64,000 nucleotides of DNA, from the NCBI RefSeq assembly GCF_041260155.1, contig NC_091931.1, positions 49,255,758 to 49,319,757 on the forward strand. The letters are read 5' to 3'. The notes under the pieces were generated by a model. That model saw only the letters and a list, made by a program, of their open reading frames with translations, made no database searches and was not told the origin of the DNA. The DNA comes from Ptychodera flava. Lineage: Eukaryota > Hemichordata > Enteropneusta > Ptychoderidae. Numbering within the stretch: the stretch's first letter is position 1; each line of letters starts with the position of its first letter. This document shows, piece after piece, positions 1 to 13,700 of the stretch. Position numbers and translations under genes: made by a program.

Positions 1-1794
1 TTCGGACCTTTGAAGCAGACGATGTTTGTAAACTTTCGTGACGTAAACATCATCGGGGTTAAGAGAGAGGAGTTACACTTGCCTCAAGTCCGTGGGCATA
101 TTATTATCAAAACAGAGTAACTTTAAGGAATAAACCTCTGCAGACTGTTGCGTTGACGGTGAGGTGATCGCGTGGATCGTGTGGTGAACGTGTGGGCGAT
201 GGTTTGGCCATTAGACAGTTACTACTGTGTAGGCCCGAGGAAAGTCATACGACTAGCAGCCAGCCTTGAAAGGGGTGTGTTCTTTTAACATTCACATGCC
301 ACACTTTTTTTAACCAAAAAGTATAACCTAAAATCGCCTGACTATCAAGCTGAAGCGCCAGGTTGCTTCATTTCAGACTGGTACCAGGAGTACAACAACA
401 TTGATCAGATAAAAATTGAACTGCAGGTTCGGCCTGTTTAATTTTTTCCCGCTCTTGTGTGTTTTTGTGTCTTCTTAGTAAGGTTTTACTGTTGACAGAC
501 AGAGGCGGCAACAGACTTGACCTCACAGTGACCTGTGGGCTATAATCTATCGCGATTATGCAAAGCCACTACTCTGTTCTTCGTATTTGAGTCGCTAACG
601 CCGCTTCTGTTTTGCAAGGCATGGTCCAAAAGCAGTGCAATGCACTATTTCACAGTGCAAATGTACAGATAACCCATATAAACCTTTGTCACTCTATTCA
701 AATAAACACACATCTATATCTAGATATATAAGTCATGCATAAAGATACTAGAAATGCATATCATTTCGGGGTTTTTTTGTTACGATTTGGTGCAAAGCAT
801 GTGCACTTCAGCTTTCTTTGCTGCTCAAGAAACTATAGTTGATGCAGAAGGTTATCATCGGGGACATTGGGTGCTGTATCAACCCATTCCACTGACCTAA
901 CCATTGTTCTGATATCTTCGACATTAATTTGCACAAAAAGATGCAGGGAAACCTATTGTAACACATATTCACAACACGCTGCCGCTCTGTTGGATACAGG
1001 ACAAAAAGACTGACAAAGTGCTGAATCCCCTGTTTTTTAATTCAAATTTTACGACGAAAGTGTCCTATGTGTCTTCGTCATCCAATAATACACTTATGTC
1101 TTCATGTAGTTTTAAAAAGACGTCGAAAGTTTCAGGAATCTTTGAAGGTTGAAATTGTTATTACGTACAAGGGTCAAGACGTGTTTTCCCATACTATGTA
1201 TCTCAAATAATAAGCTGAGAACACCAATGTTTCTCATTTTTCCCCACACTTAGTAATGTGTATTTTTTTCTGTAGATTTTCATAGATTATGAAATTCTTA
1301 GACCAAAACATTAACAAATTGTACTTTATCTGCAGTAACAGAGCATATGTATTGTATACACATGACTTGAGATCAATGTTTCCACAGATAGTTTTGTCCA
1401 GAGAGTAAAAAAACAGTAAATGAATATTTCATCGTGCTTTTATAATACATCATAGTAACGAAAGCAAATGAGATGTTTCCATCGCTATACCCGTTCCTGC
1501 CACCAACTACCAAGGTTTATATTCAAATGTTCTGCTATAATTAAACTTGAATGTATACGACAAATCATCGTCCTTACGAGGATTTTGAGAGTCATTGTTA
1601 TGCCTCAGTTGCCTCTGGAGTTTATTGTGAATAAAGTCTATATGTGAGTCACATTTGTTTTCCTTGCACGCAGACATTGTATAACGTCACTAACAGCTAA
1701 AAGTTTTGAACTGAAGTTTTGACAGTATCAGCGATATGCTATTTCTGCAATGCGTGCGCGTTCCCTTCATACTTAGCACTATTCTCGTGTGTCT
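1..1794. other. 3' flank of SLC5 gene A, no gene seen
   Basis: AT-rich DNA downstream of the stop codon of gene A on the minus strand. I see no convincing exon, RNA gene or repeat with defined ends. The part nearest 1795 should be the 3' untranslated region of gene A. The first 600 bases are somewhat less AT-rich, but I could not assign a function. Confidence 0.5.
1620..1625 (-). other. candidate poly(A) signal of gene A
   Basis: On the minus strand this reads AATAAA, about 170 nt past the gene A stop codon. The spacing fits a short 3' UTR. The hexamer is common by chance in AT-rich DNA, so this is only a candidate. Confidence 0.3.
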
Positions 1795-4700
1795 TCAGGC
1801 GAAATATCCCCACATAAAGAAACAGATTAGTAACATTATGACGGCATTGACCGTGACGAATGAAGACCATTTGGGATTCTCTTCCAATGTCATGTCTATG
1901 TTCACTTCATCCTCGTCACCACTTGATAATTTACCATCCTTAGTGACACCGCAGAACCAATACAGCAGGCACCCCCAGGTTGAAGAATATTTCGCCTCGT
2001 CTTCTAATATTAGAACAAAAATTTTAATCGATAATACATAACTTGGAATTGTAGTACATGCACCAATGATATACTTGGCCAGGTGTATATCGTACAAAGG
2101 TACATCCCATCGGATAATACCACAGTGCCCGAGTTCATTACAATGCGTATTGGTGGATTAGACATATATTCTTACCTTAAAACACAGAGAAACATAGACT
2201 GTCTATGTTCCTTCTGTGCTTAGAATTTTCATAAAAGTTTTCTTAAAGTTTTATAGTTTTCACCTTTAAATGAGCCCAGAGAACTTTGTGGGCAATAAAT
2301 AGCGTCTATTATCAAACTTTTGTGGAGCGAAATTGCTTTGACATTTAGTACGTAACCAAGTGATGTTTTCGCTAAGACTTTTCGAACTATGGCACTGGTG
2401 GCGTCATCATGTGTTCAGAACATTTCTTTGTTAAACTTTGTCAAATTCTGTCTTCTTCAAATCTACTTTCTCAGGTCTTTCCAAATTATATTGATGTTCC
2501 CAGGGGTATTCTTATTTTAAGTTTCTACAAAACTTGGAACCATCCAACTTACCCGTGTCTTCAACTACTATGGCCTCCTTGGTGGTGGATTTATCTACCG
2601 CATCTCCATTTTCGTCCTTCGTCGACTGCTCTTCACATTTCGTGTCACATTTCGTGTCCGCGTCTTGGTCTTTATCGTCGGTTTGCAGCGCCACGTGCGC
2701 AAGGACGACTCCAGCCTCATTCATCTCAATCTCATCAGTCTTCTGATCAGCTGGAGCTTTCTGTCCGACTGTCCACCATGTCATTCCAATTAACTGAAAG
2801 TGTAAATTAATTAGCCGTGCCAGTAATCCCATCAACCCCGACAAAGCCAGTGCTATTCACTCTCAAAATATGTGAAATATATGCACAGGTTTAAAAATTG
2901 TTTCGTGCTCAGATGTTGCCTTTTGCTGATTGCTACTATTGTGTGCAGGATTAAACTTCCGACAACAACAGATGACGTAAGTAGCGCAGAAAGTAGATTA
3001 AAAAAAATCTAAAATTTCAAGGATCACGCTTTTTACCTAAAATGAGGGAGGCAGTAGATACTGTTTAGCAGCTACAAACAGAAATTCATATTGCACATAA
3101 CCTGTTAGTATTTTATTGTAAACAACGTGTTGTTTCGTTTTTTCAATATAAGTTTATACTATTATTATTTTTGTACTTCATTTATTATTATAATTTACTA
3201 TTAGGTTATAGCCGTTGGTAGCACAATATTCTTATCTCGTCGCTTACCTCTTCTTTTGGCTGTGCCTTGGTGATTAGACTGATACAGACAATCAAGATAG
3301 CGGACGCTACTAACAAGATAATTGCAAAGTGTAGGAAATGAATTTCACTTAGGAATGATGGTCGAGTATCTGGTTCATCGCACCCAGGCCCGGGATACAC
3401 GAATGATAGGATCATCCGAGTCATGCCGAGAACGAGGCCGATCATCAAACCCCAGAATACACCCTGGAGCAAAGAATAATAATGAATGTTCGAACAGTTA
3501 AAACAAATCTGGCGAGGGGGCGCTGTTTATGTTCCGATTTGTACGTCTCAGTTAGCGCCAGAGGTACGGATGGGTGTATTGTATTTTGCTCGTTGGAGTT
3601 CCAGTCAACAGAACCACGCCAATTGACTTGGTTTTTCAATTTTACCTTTGAACGGTAAAGGGCGATTTTGAATTCGTTTTAGGTTATATCGTTCAAAACT
3701 CATCGTAATTTAACCAATCTTATGAACTAATGCTTATTCGATAAATTATAAATGAAACTTTACAACCTGCTTTTACCAGCATGATCAAACACCATCACAC
3801 ACCTATTCGTATCGGTATCGAATGTGATCGATTTAAAGTAAATAACTTTATGATGGTCATCAAGTATTTTGAAGAATTTAAACGGTTGCCTTTGAAACGT
3901 CAAAGACAAGAAATAGTAATATAATGATTCACCGGCTCAGTGGCTCGTTCCCAGAACATTCCCAACAAGTAGGCAGCCAGGATTGGAGGAGCGATGTGAG
4001 AATTGACATTCTGCATATAGTTGAGGAGTTGCCCATCTCCGGATGTCTCCATAAATGGTAACCAGACAATGCCAATGCCAGCCATGACCAATATCCACAC
4101 TCTAAATTCAATGTTCAAAACAGAATATCGTTTAAATAACTCAATTGAAGTCTCCAAAGACTCTCTCTTTATTGACGTGATAAAAGGCTGTTGCAAACGC
4201 AATCATAGTCGTCTAAGTTATAATTATATTGCAGAGATCTTTGTATATAGTTACAAAATTTTAGCTTTAGAAAGTATTGGCCAGAATGATGGTTTACCAT
4301 TATCTCCACCTCAAACTAAGTGATTATCTCTTTCAGAAACGGAAAAGTTGTAAAAGATTTACAAGAATTTTGGGGCTGCAATTTCTGGGCCGACTTGCAG
4401 CGATTCGAAGCTGTTATCCTATTGGTTGGCTGAATCTTACCAATATAATTAAAACAATACAAATAAACTCCCTAAGTTGCTGTGAATAGTGACAATCGAC
4501 CAATTAGATATAACCTTGCAAACACGCTGCGAGTCAGCCGCAATTTCTTCCCCATTTAAAGGGGAAATTTACCCTGAAAATTAATTTTGGAATATTAAAC
4601 TAATATGGTCATTGAAAGGCTTTCGAGTCGATTTTATTCACTTTCACTCACTGGCTAACAAACAGCAGTGTACTAAAATACCGGAAGTGACGTCGTAAAC

Positions 4701-7700
4701 TTGGTCATTGAAGCAGTCGACGCGTGCAGTCGACGTGTGCAACTGTAAGCTTTTCCACTTACAGTGTATAGAATGGCTACAGAATATAGGGGCCAAGCAC
4801 TCGGTGTCGATGTTTAAGTCGAGCAGAAATAAAGTTTTCTGCGAATACCACTTTGAGAAGGGCTGCTTTTAGCGAAAGTTGCAAGTCCAACTACTGAACT
4901 ACAAGCCTAAAAGAAAACTGTCCGGGGCATATCCAGCCCAAGTGCTTCGCTTGTACATATGGGACTATACGTACGCTCAGGCACTAGAAACGGAACGCTG
5001 TAGACAGGACCGCTGGTTCTAGACTAATCATGGCTACATCAGGGTGTTCTGTAACACATTAAAAATGCTTGCACTTTTAGAATTAATGTCGATCTCTTTA
5101 GAGCATTGGCATTACTTCTGTGTCGGCATGATTTCACAGCGATTGGATTGACAATGACGTGACAGGCATGATTGATCGCCGAGAGTAATTTGAACTTCGT
5201 CATCGGAGCTAGAATAGTCACTTTCCGAACTCGAGTCGCTGTAACTTTCTGACGATGTCAGTCTTGGATCATCGATTGCTCGTTCAGGTTTGCAGTTATA
5301 CCGATTATCTTCGCCATTATGATTTTCAGTCGAGCGCTGAGGTTTGCGTACCGCGTACGCGTACTCTACTTGGCGTAGAAGAGCTTGGTTATAAGTGACC
5401 TCGCTTTGAACCCGCTGTGACTAGCAAGTTTGATACGTCACTTCCGGTTTCCGTGCGTTCAGCTTGTGGCCACTGCGCTAATACGCGCAAGTGAAAGTGA
5501 ATGAAACCAACGCTATTTTGTTTATTTTTCACTAAATAACGACCTGATTACCTAAGAAAGTCTGGGTAAATTTCCCCTTTAACCCCCCCCCCCCCCCCCC
5601 CCCCCACCTCTACCAAATTCTAAGGCTCCAAGCGTACCTGCTTACGATCATCTCTTCCGTGTTCGACGCCTTTGGTCTGATTCGTTTCCAGATATCCAAA
5701 GTGAAGACACTACTGGCGCTGTTGAATATTGACGTCAGAGAGCTCATCACGCCTGCTATCATTCCAGCCAATAGTAGCCCTCTTAACACTACATCGTAAA
5801 AACATTACAGTAAACATTTGTATCACGTATTTCTATTGGCTCATTGAGAAGCAGTGAAAAAATAAGGCACAGCTCTTGAAAGTTTGAAAAATAGCGCCAG
5901 TTGCAGCAAAACGCTCGTTGGAATACATTCTACAATGGTTACAACATTGGACTTCTCATGGTTTATTTAATTAATAAAGCACACCCAGCGATGGTATACC
6001 ACGAGATTTTGACCAGTTCACGACATATATGCACGAGCGATAGCGAGTGCATATATGAAGTGAACTGGTCAAAATCGAGTGGTATACCGTCGCTGGGTGT
6101 GATTTATTGCTATTATATCATAACAGTATATTGAAATTCTGGCATGGAACGTCAAAAACGGATTTTGCTCAAGCTGAGAGCTCGCGCGTGTGCCAGCAGT
6201 GGTATATCGCCAATATACCACGGTTCTTTTCGCGTCTCGACCAATCAGATCGCTGTATTTGCGCCATCAATATACTGGTATGATATAATGTTAATTATAT
6301 CATACCAGTATACTTGATAAGACTAGGGTGGTTGATGTGTGTGCAAGAAATTGGATTTTAGAATTTCACTGACATATTGATTCATTAGACATTGGAGTCT
6401 ATGAGAAAACTATGAATAATTTTTTTACAATGCTAAACTAACTAAATCTGTGCTTTTATAGGTGTTTGACAATTGATACAAATGTACTTGATTCAAATAG
6501 GGTATTTGAAAGTTCTGATATGGACAACCATTATGATATTGGAATTTCACCTAAAAGTATTATTTCACATTTCATGATACTAGTGGTGTACCGGTAAACT
6601 GTTAAATATTTTCTCTCACAATACTTGATATACCTCTAATATGTAAGTAATAGGAATTGTTCATTGCCCCAAGTAAGCTCAATTTACCAGAAGACAAGCC
6701 TTAGAGTTGCCAAGGCAAGATATTTATGCGACAATAATTATACTTTTATTCAGATTTACAGTTAAATGACTTCAGAGAATGAAATCATGCAGCAAATTAT
6801 TTATCTCCCAGAGTATTTTCGAAGGAACTCTTTGATAATTTGAAATCAAGATCTGTTTCAAAAATAACATCAATTAAAACTTTCTATTTTTCCACATTGT
6901 ATATACCACAATACCACATGATAAATTGAAAGAAAACTTGAAAAACATCATCAACGAAGCATTTTCTACAAAAACATTCATGCCGTTACAAATATGTAGT
7001 ATTAGGGTATAATTCTACATTTTGTTAAAAATACTACCAATTCTAAAGATTTTTATACCGAGAAAGACATTATCAGCATGCTTGATTTCCTCATTGACAA
7101 CATATTTGTAGAATTTGGAGGACACATTTTCCAATATGACACTAAACTGGTCCAATAATCATTTCCATTCAAGGTAATAAATTACCAGGTCCATGGGACA
7201 TTTGTGATTTACAAATTTAAGTAGGACCATCCTGAACCACTGATAGTTAGTGGTGGTACCAGGTGTCCGGAATGGGTAAGCGTACCCTGCTAGCATGCTA
7301 CACCCGTCAGGATTGGTCCAAAATTGTCTAAATATTGTATGAAGTGATACAGTATATGAATCACTGTATTAAGTCAAAGCCGGGAATGCTGTCGCTAATC
7401 ATTTGAGTGACCGAGGTGTCATATTTGGCCACAATGTCGTAATATCCACTGTAGAACTTTTTGAAAGTCCTATTATATAAACGAGTCTTTTTGATGTGCA
7501 TCCTATCTCATTAGTTTGGATGTCAATGAGCTGTGTCTCATTAGAAAATCAGCGTAGGAATCACAAGCCGTATACTATATCTGAAAAGTTGACACACCAT
7601 AAGCAGGTGCAGGCGGAATATTGCTTGACAAGTGGGGATAATTTATGATTTCAAAATCGTGCATAGGAATTCCCATGGGTACTAACTGTGCTCCCTTGCT

Positions 7701-10700
7701 TGCCGACTTATTTCTGTTCTCATACGAGGCAGAATTTATTAAGAAACTAATCAAACAAAAAGGTCTCTGTAGCTAGAAATTTTAACCTAACATATAGATA
7801 CATAGACGATGTTATTTCAATGAATAACTCAAAATTCAGTGACTATCTCGCTATGATATATCCTCCAGAATTTGAGATTAAAGAAACTACACTTACACTA
7901 ACTTCTGCTTCATATCTGGATATTTTCCTTGAATTTGACTCTAATGGTCACCTTTCTACTAGGCTATATGACAAGAGAGATGATTTCAACTTTAGTATCA
8001 TCAATTTCCCACATCTCATCAGTAATATTCCACTCTCACCAGCTTATGGGGTATACATTTCCCAGCTTATTCGATATGCAAGAGCATGCAGTTCATATGG
8101 TGATTTTGTAGAGAGACATGGCCATCTCTCTTATAAACTGTTAAATCAAGGTTACACCAGAGCAAGACTTGTCTCTACATTCAAACGCTTTTTGGCAGGT
8201 ATCGCAAGCTGGTAGATAAATACAATATCTCTCTTCGACAAATGATCGCTGATGGCATCAGTGACATTGGGCCTTAGTTAGTGACCACTACCTATTTGAC
8301 TTACAGATTGGTCTTGTTCTTTTGGCCAGAGGTCCATATATCTTTCTTTCATGAATTTGACTTTGTTTGTGTACCGTCTATTTACTTCTGTTCTGTGCTG
8401 TTTTGTGTCTATGTTTACAACTGTTGTATTACAAATTTTGACCTAGTGTTATTGGATTATGGATTGGTATGATCGCGATTATTTGGGAACACTGAAACTG
8501 CTTTTGGCAGGACGGATACTTATAAAAATTAAGTGATCTTTGATGTTTGAAAAACACAAGACCCCCCCCCCCCTTCTGCAGCTTTCAAATTTAAGGTGAC
8601 CCTGGATTTTGCCAGCCCACCCCGGTCGTAATAACTGAGCGCTCCATAACCTCACGCTGCAGTCGGGTACACACTGTACACACTTGATTTTGGTACAATT
8701 CACTCCGTATAGTACCGCCTATATACTCGTGCTATATGTCATGCATTGTACCAAAATCTCGTGTATACCCTCCTGCGGCGGTGGTTATTGCTTAATTAAA
8801 AGTCTTTTCTTTGTCACCTACGGTTGAAGCAACAAATTCGTCCGTGTGATAAAGCTCTGCGATGATTTTTCTTGGAAACCGATACAACAACATTGCTCAC
8901 CTATTGGCATGAGGTCCAGGATGAGATACGGATAGGCTACATTGGAACAGCCTGTAGGGTTTTCACAACGCTCTTCACAGACATCGCTATCCACGCACGC
9001 TACTGTATCTGAAGTAGTTTTGAGAAATCAGTACGTCAGTGCATCGATTGCACAGATTGTCACTGTGCAACTCCTCTTTGATATTACAAAAGTTGCATAC
9101 ATGTAGAAACACACTGTTTTTAATGCTCCCTTACCTGTATTTGTGGTAGTTTTATGCAGGAATGCAGAATACTTATTTAAAGATCAAGATTTCACAATCG
9201 TTAAATTACCATAATTCGGTGCTGGCGGTCCAGACGTATATTGTTTGATGTATTCAAACATTTCGTCGGTGCGAACACAAAATCTGAACCCAGAAATAAA
9301 TGCATACAATGAGAAAGTACGGTAAAGACGAAAAGGTAAACGTGAATGATTTTAGAATAGGTAAATTTTGATGAAATTTTCAAACCAAATTTATCCAAAC
9401 CCTTAAACAAGTTTATTGTTTGACCTTGTAAGGAACTGCAGATTATTTAGAACATATAACTGGTGGTTCTGGTCGAATACAAAATGAAGTCTGCTATGAA
9501 CACGATTGGAACTATTTTGGGAAAATAGGATCTTTTAATCGTTCAAATTTATCGAAAGTGTTAGGTGCCCTATAGCTCAAGTTGTAATATTACAACTTAC
9601 CCTAAATACATGTGAACTGCATAAAAAGAAAAGTAGCTGAGCTTAAATTTGCTGATTATATCAACATTAAAACGGTAACCTGTTCTCTCGAATTAGTTTC
9701 AAGATCAAGTTGCTGTGCACCGCAAAGAAAAGCAAAGAAACTAATAGGCATGATGAGATTCACTTACGTCATGCATATATTTTAAAGACAAAGTAACAAC
9801 TGATTGCAACCAGTCTAAACTTACCTGTGTAGAGTATACGACTAATCATACCAGGCCATACCATGAGAAACATGGCCGTCATTTTCAGATAACCGCCTAC
9901 TATTGTACCACCCTTGGCGTGGGTCATATCCTTGGCTGCCAGTGTGCGCTGTACGATTACCTACAGCATGGTGGATATAAATACAAGTAGTTTTTCATAG
10001 TTTACACATGTAATGTATGTGTGCCGGGAGCAATTTAAACGGATCTCATAGTATCTTATAGTAAATCATTTAAGAGATTTTGATATTGTTGTTGTATTTC
10101 CCTCTGTCTCATACAGAGTAAGGCCGACGCTACTAAATGAAGTAAGGTGAACCCCTTCGTTCACTAGTACGTGACTCTGGACTTTCAGTAGGATGTCATC
10201 CAGGGTTTTCTCTCGACTGCGCGATGGCGCAAATTGCGCATTTCGAGCCATTGCAATGTCTGCCCTGGAAAAGTTATTGATAGCGCGGAAATCGCGCACA
10301 AAACAAAGCAAGCATAGACGTCCTGACCGTGACGTAAGCGCACAGTGTAACGATCTGTGACTTTGCTGGGTATTTAGTCACGCTTGTGCACTCGCACTCC
10401 CTCGGAAAAGACAAAATATCGCCTGTCAAATTTGAAAGCAGAACTTGAAACATTTTATCAATGAGGGAATTTTCGAAAATTCCAACTTACAATAGCATTG
10501 TATACGCACGCTGCAGTGACAATCGATCTCGATTGCAATAATGAAACACAATCGTTTGATCGGCGCATATTTTCATGGATTAAACACCAAAATTCGGAAC
10601 AAATCGTGTAGAAGGAAACTAATACCTCAGAGTCTGGGAAACCTGTCCGGTGACAAATCGACAGAAGATTGAGAGTAGCCGAGCACATCAAACACTAACA

Positions 10701-13700
10701 AACATTATGATGTCGATGTTAGTACGGATGCTGCGTGCGACATAGACGACGAAACTGCTGAACTGGGTGATGATCAATATCGTAATGATATCAGGAAAGC
10801 GATTCAAAGGAAGGTAAAATCAGCATCAACAGTGACTTCCAGCCCCTTAAAATGTCAAGTCTGCCCCTGGTTTTGATGTATTGGGCACAAAGTGCCCCTT
10901 TCTGAATCACAGGGGTTTCATTAAGAGCCGGCATGCCCCGGTGAAATTGACCGGTCACTCTGACGATTTCGCCGGCTACTTTTTTGAAAAATTTGGACTC
11001 TTGCATCGCTAAAATATTTTTTACCTTCTGAAATGGTTTGGAAAAGTATCACAAGCTGTGTTATCAAACTTCAACGGGTTTTATGTGAAACAAAGTTCAG
11101 TAGACGAGCACTGCGATCGCCGTGTAACACGTCTGGGGTGTATTGCCTAAGTAAAAATCGGAATTACAATGGACAATTCTATTGGCTACTGCAATTGCTG
11201 ACCCCTATGTGGTAACCTTTATATCCGCCAATGAAAACGTGCGAACTACACCTGTCGGCCCTCATCAGCTCAATCCAAAATGACCGAAACAAAGGAAGAA
11301 GCGATCGCGAAGTCAAGCTTCGCTGTACGATCTTGGGTTTTTAAAGCGCACCAAGGAACAAGAGAAGAATAATTATGAGAGTTTAAACTGTTTTCGAAAG
11401 TAATGGCCTGATTTTTTTCTTACGAAAAACCTCGATTTATTACAGTTTGAATTTTAGTAGGCGACGTGCGTTGCATTGCCATAGACGTCAATGTGTACGT
11501 ACACCTGAAGGTACGATATGTACTGCTTTCGGTCTATCCACGCCGATACGAATGCGCCCTGAGTGGTTAAAAATACGAGCAGACCTTCGAACTCACTTCA
11601 AAAACGATCGTCAGGTTAAATCCATTATGTGAGCTACTGAACGTACAAACTTTTATATCCCATATGAAGGTTCTCACTTTGTTCAAGTTCTATTTGTGAA
11701 ATATGGTCACTATAATCATTTTTAATCATTATTGATAAATAGATTATCATTTTTACCTCCTGAAATGGTATTAATGTTCTTCATTTACCAATTTCCAATT
11801 TTCATACCCAAAATCAGGGTTCTTAATTTAAAGCACAACATTGTACAATAATGAAAAGTTCATCGTTTTCTGTGTTTAGTATATATATCATAGTGTTTCA
11901 TCAAGGATGGCATTAACAGAGGGATTTCCCCCTTTACCAGAAAAGTTAGGGGGATTACCAGCGAATTTCACCAGTTCATGTGTTGTACTTCTATCTCAAA
12001 GGTGTGACTGGCACCATTTCAATGGGGGGGGGGGGGGGGGGGCTGGTCCCCCTTGATAAATTACTTGGCCGTGCCAACATGTCAACAGAGGGGAATCCCC
12101 ATCCCCTTCTTCAAAAGATATTCGACATTACTCCAATTTTATCATTTTTAATTATGAATTATCATATTTAATCTCCCAAAAGTAATGTAGATGTCATAAG
12201 AAATGCTACAAGGACACTATCACTATTTGACCTGATGCAACTATCTGCCAAGTTGAACGTACACACTCTTAACAACAGTTATGTTCGTTGCATTTTATTG
12301 GTCAACAACAACTACAAGACTAATAAACATAAACAACAATACAAACAACTACAACAACGACAATTAGATTTCTGGGTTCCCTGTGGGTCCACTACTGACA
12401 GTTATTTAAAAGCAAATCAAATTGCCCTTCCAACATGATGCTGCCCTCTAGAGTCTGAGTGATAGCTATCGGACTGGAAATATTTGCGTGTATATCTTAC
12501 ATGGAACGCTTGCTTCATTGGTCAAAATTGATTGATTGATAGATCGACATATCTGTAATTTGTCTCTTTGACACTAAACTTGTATATTTTCTGGCTAGAG
12601 ATGTTCCCAAGATATGCAAGTGCTTGAAAGAAAAACACATGTTTATAAATAATATTTACTGCATTAGTTTCAAAAGTTAAACAAGAGCGATTTATGCAGG
12701 TGTTGAGCCAATCTTTGCTTCAGTAGTTATTATTCAAGACATTAAACCAATGAGCAACACTAAAGGGTAGTTACAAACTATATCTCACCTGGTTGCAGCA
12801 CCAATAGTAGAGTGATAAGATGTGGATGCCGAAGAGTACACCTGGCCATGGCATACTAGAGTCGGCAGGGCGGAAGATATGCCAAGCCCACTGTGACGGC
12901 ACCCCGCATGTTGTGTTACCAGCAAGTGTGGTGTGAGGAATGGCCTCCATGTACTGGGTCTCAAAGGTTGAATAACTTCCAATCGTTACCCAACCTGGAA
13001 AATTCATGGAGAGGAAATTTATATGGTGAACCGAATAACAATGTCAGGTATCGTCATTTTGCTAGCCTAAAGGTGCGTGAGAATGGTGCATAGTAAGAGC
13101 CAATGCGTGCTCAAAGAAGTGTATACATGAATCTAATGAATGACTTGATACTTGGCTTACACGACTTATACGTCACTGCCGAAAGACACTGACACCGTGG
13201 CTTGGAAATTTTGATGTCATCCAACATGAATAAATTTCAGGCATTATTTCTGAGGTACAATTTTTGACATTTATTATCAGTTTTTTAGTCGTTTTTATTG
13301 ACGTCATTATATCCGTTGTTTCTCTCGTGTCGAGTCGCCATTACCATAACAACTGTTGTCATGGATATTTGAAACCTACTCACTGAGAATCATCAAAATA
13401 ACGGCTCCAATCAGCATGATAAAGCCCTGTAAAGCATCTGTATGCATCACAGCCGTCAATCCACCTATGTTAACACCATAAAAAATAACAAACTTAAGTT
13501 ACTGCAAGTGTGAACGACAGGATTGTGACTGTACTGGATGTCATTTTGAGTAAAACATACAATTTGCAATAGATTTTGTAAACTTAGTGAGTTTTTTCTG
13601 TTTCATTGAAGCAGAAATCATATTCGTCCAGAAACGTCTTTTACATCTTCAAGAAAGACACTGTTATCGAAATTATCAAACAATACGCACATACACAACG

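Noticed and set aside
2409-2810. 133-codon plus-strand frame over gene A exon 14
   Set aside because: Shadow of exon 14 on the opposite strand; splice sites and homologous position support the minus-strand reading.
7150-7655. Possible hammerhead-type ribozyme in the Penelope-like region
   Set aside because: I looked for the conserved CTGATGAG and GAAA core and did not find them in a foldable arrangement.
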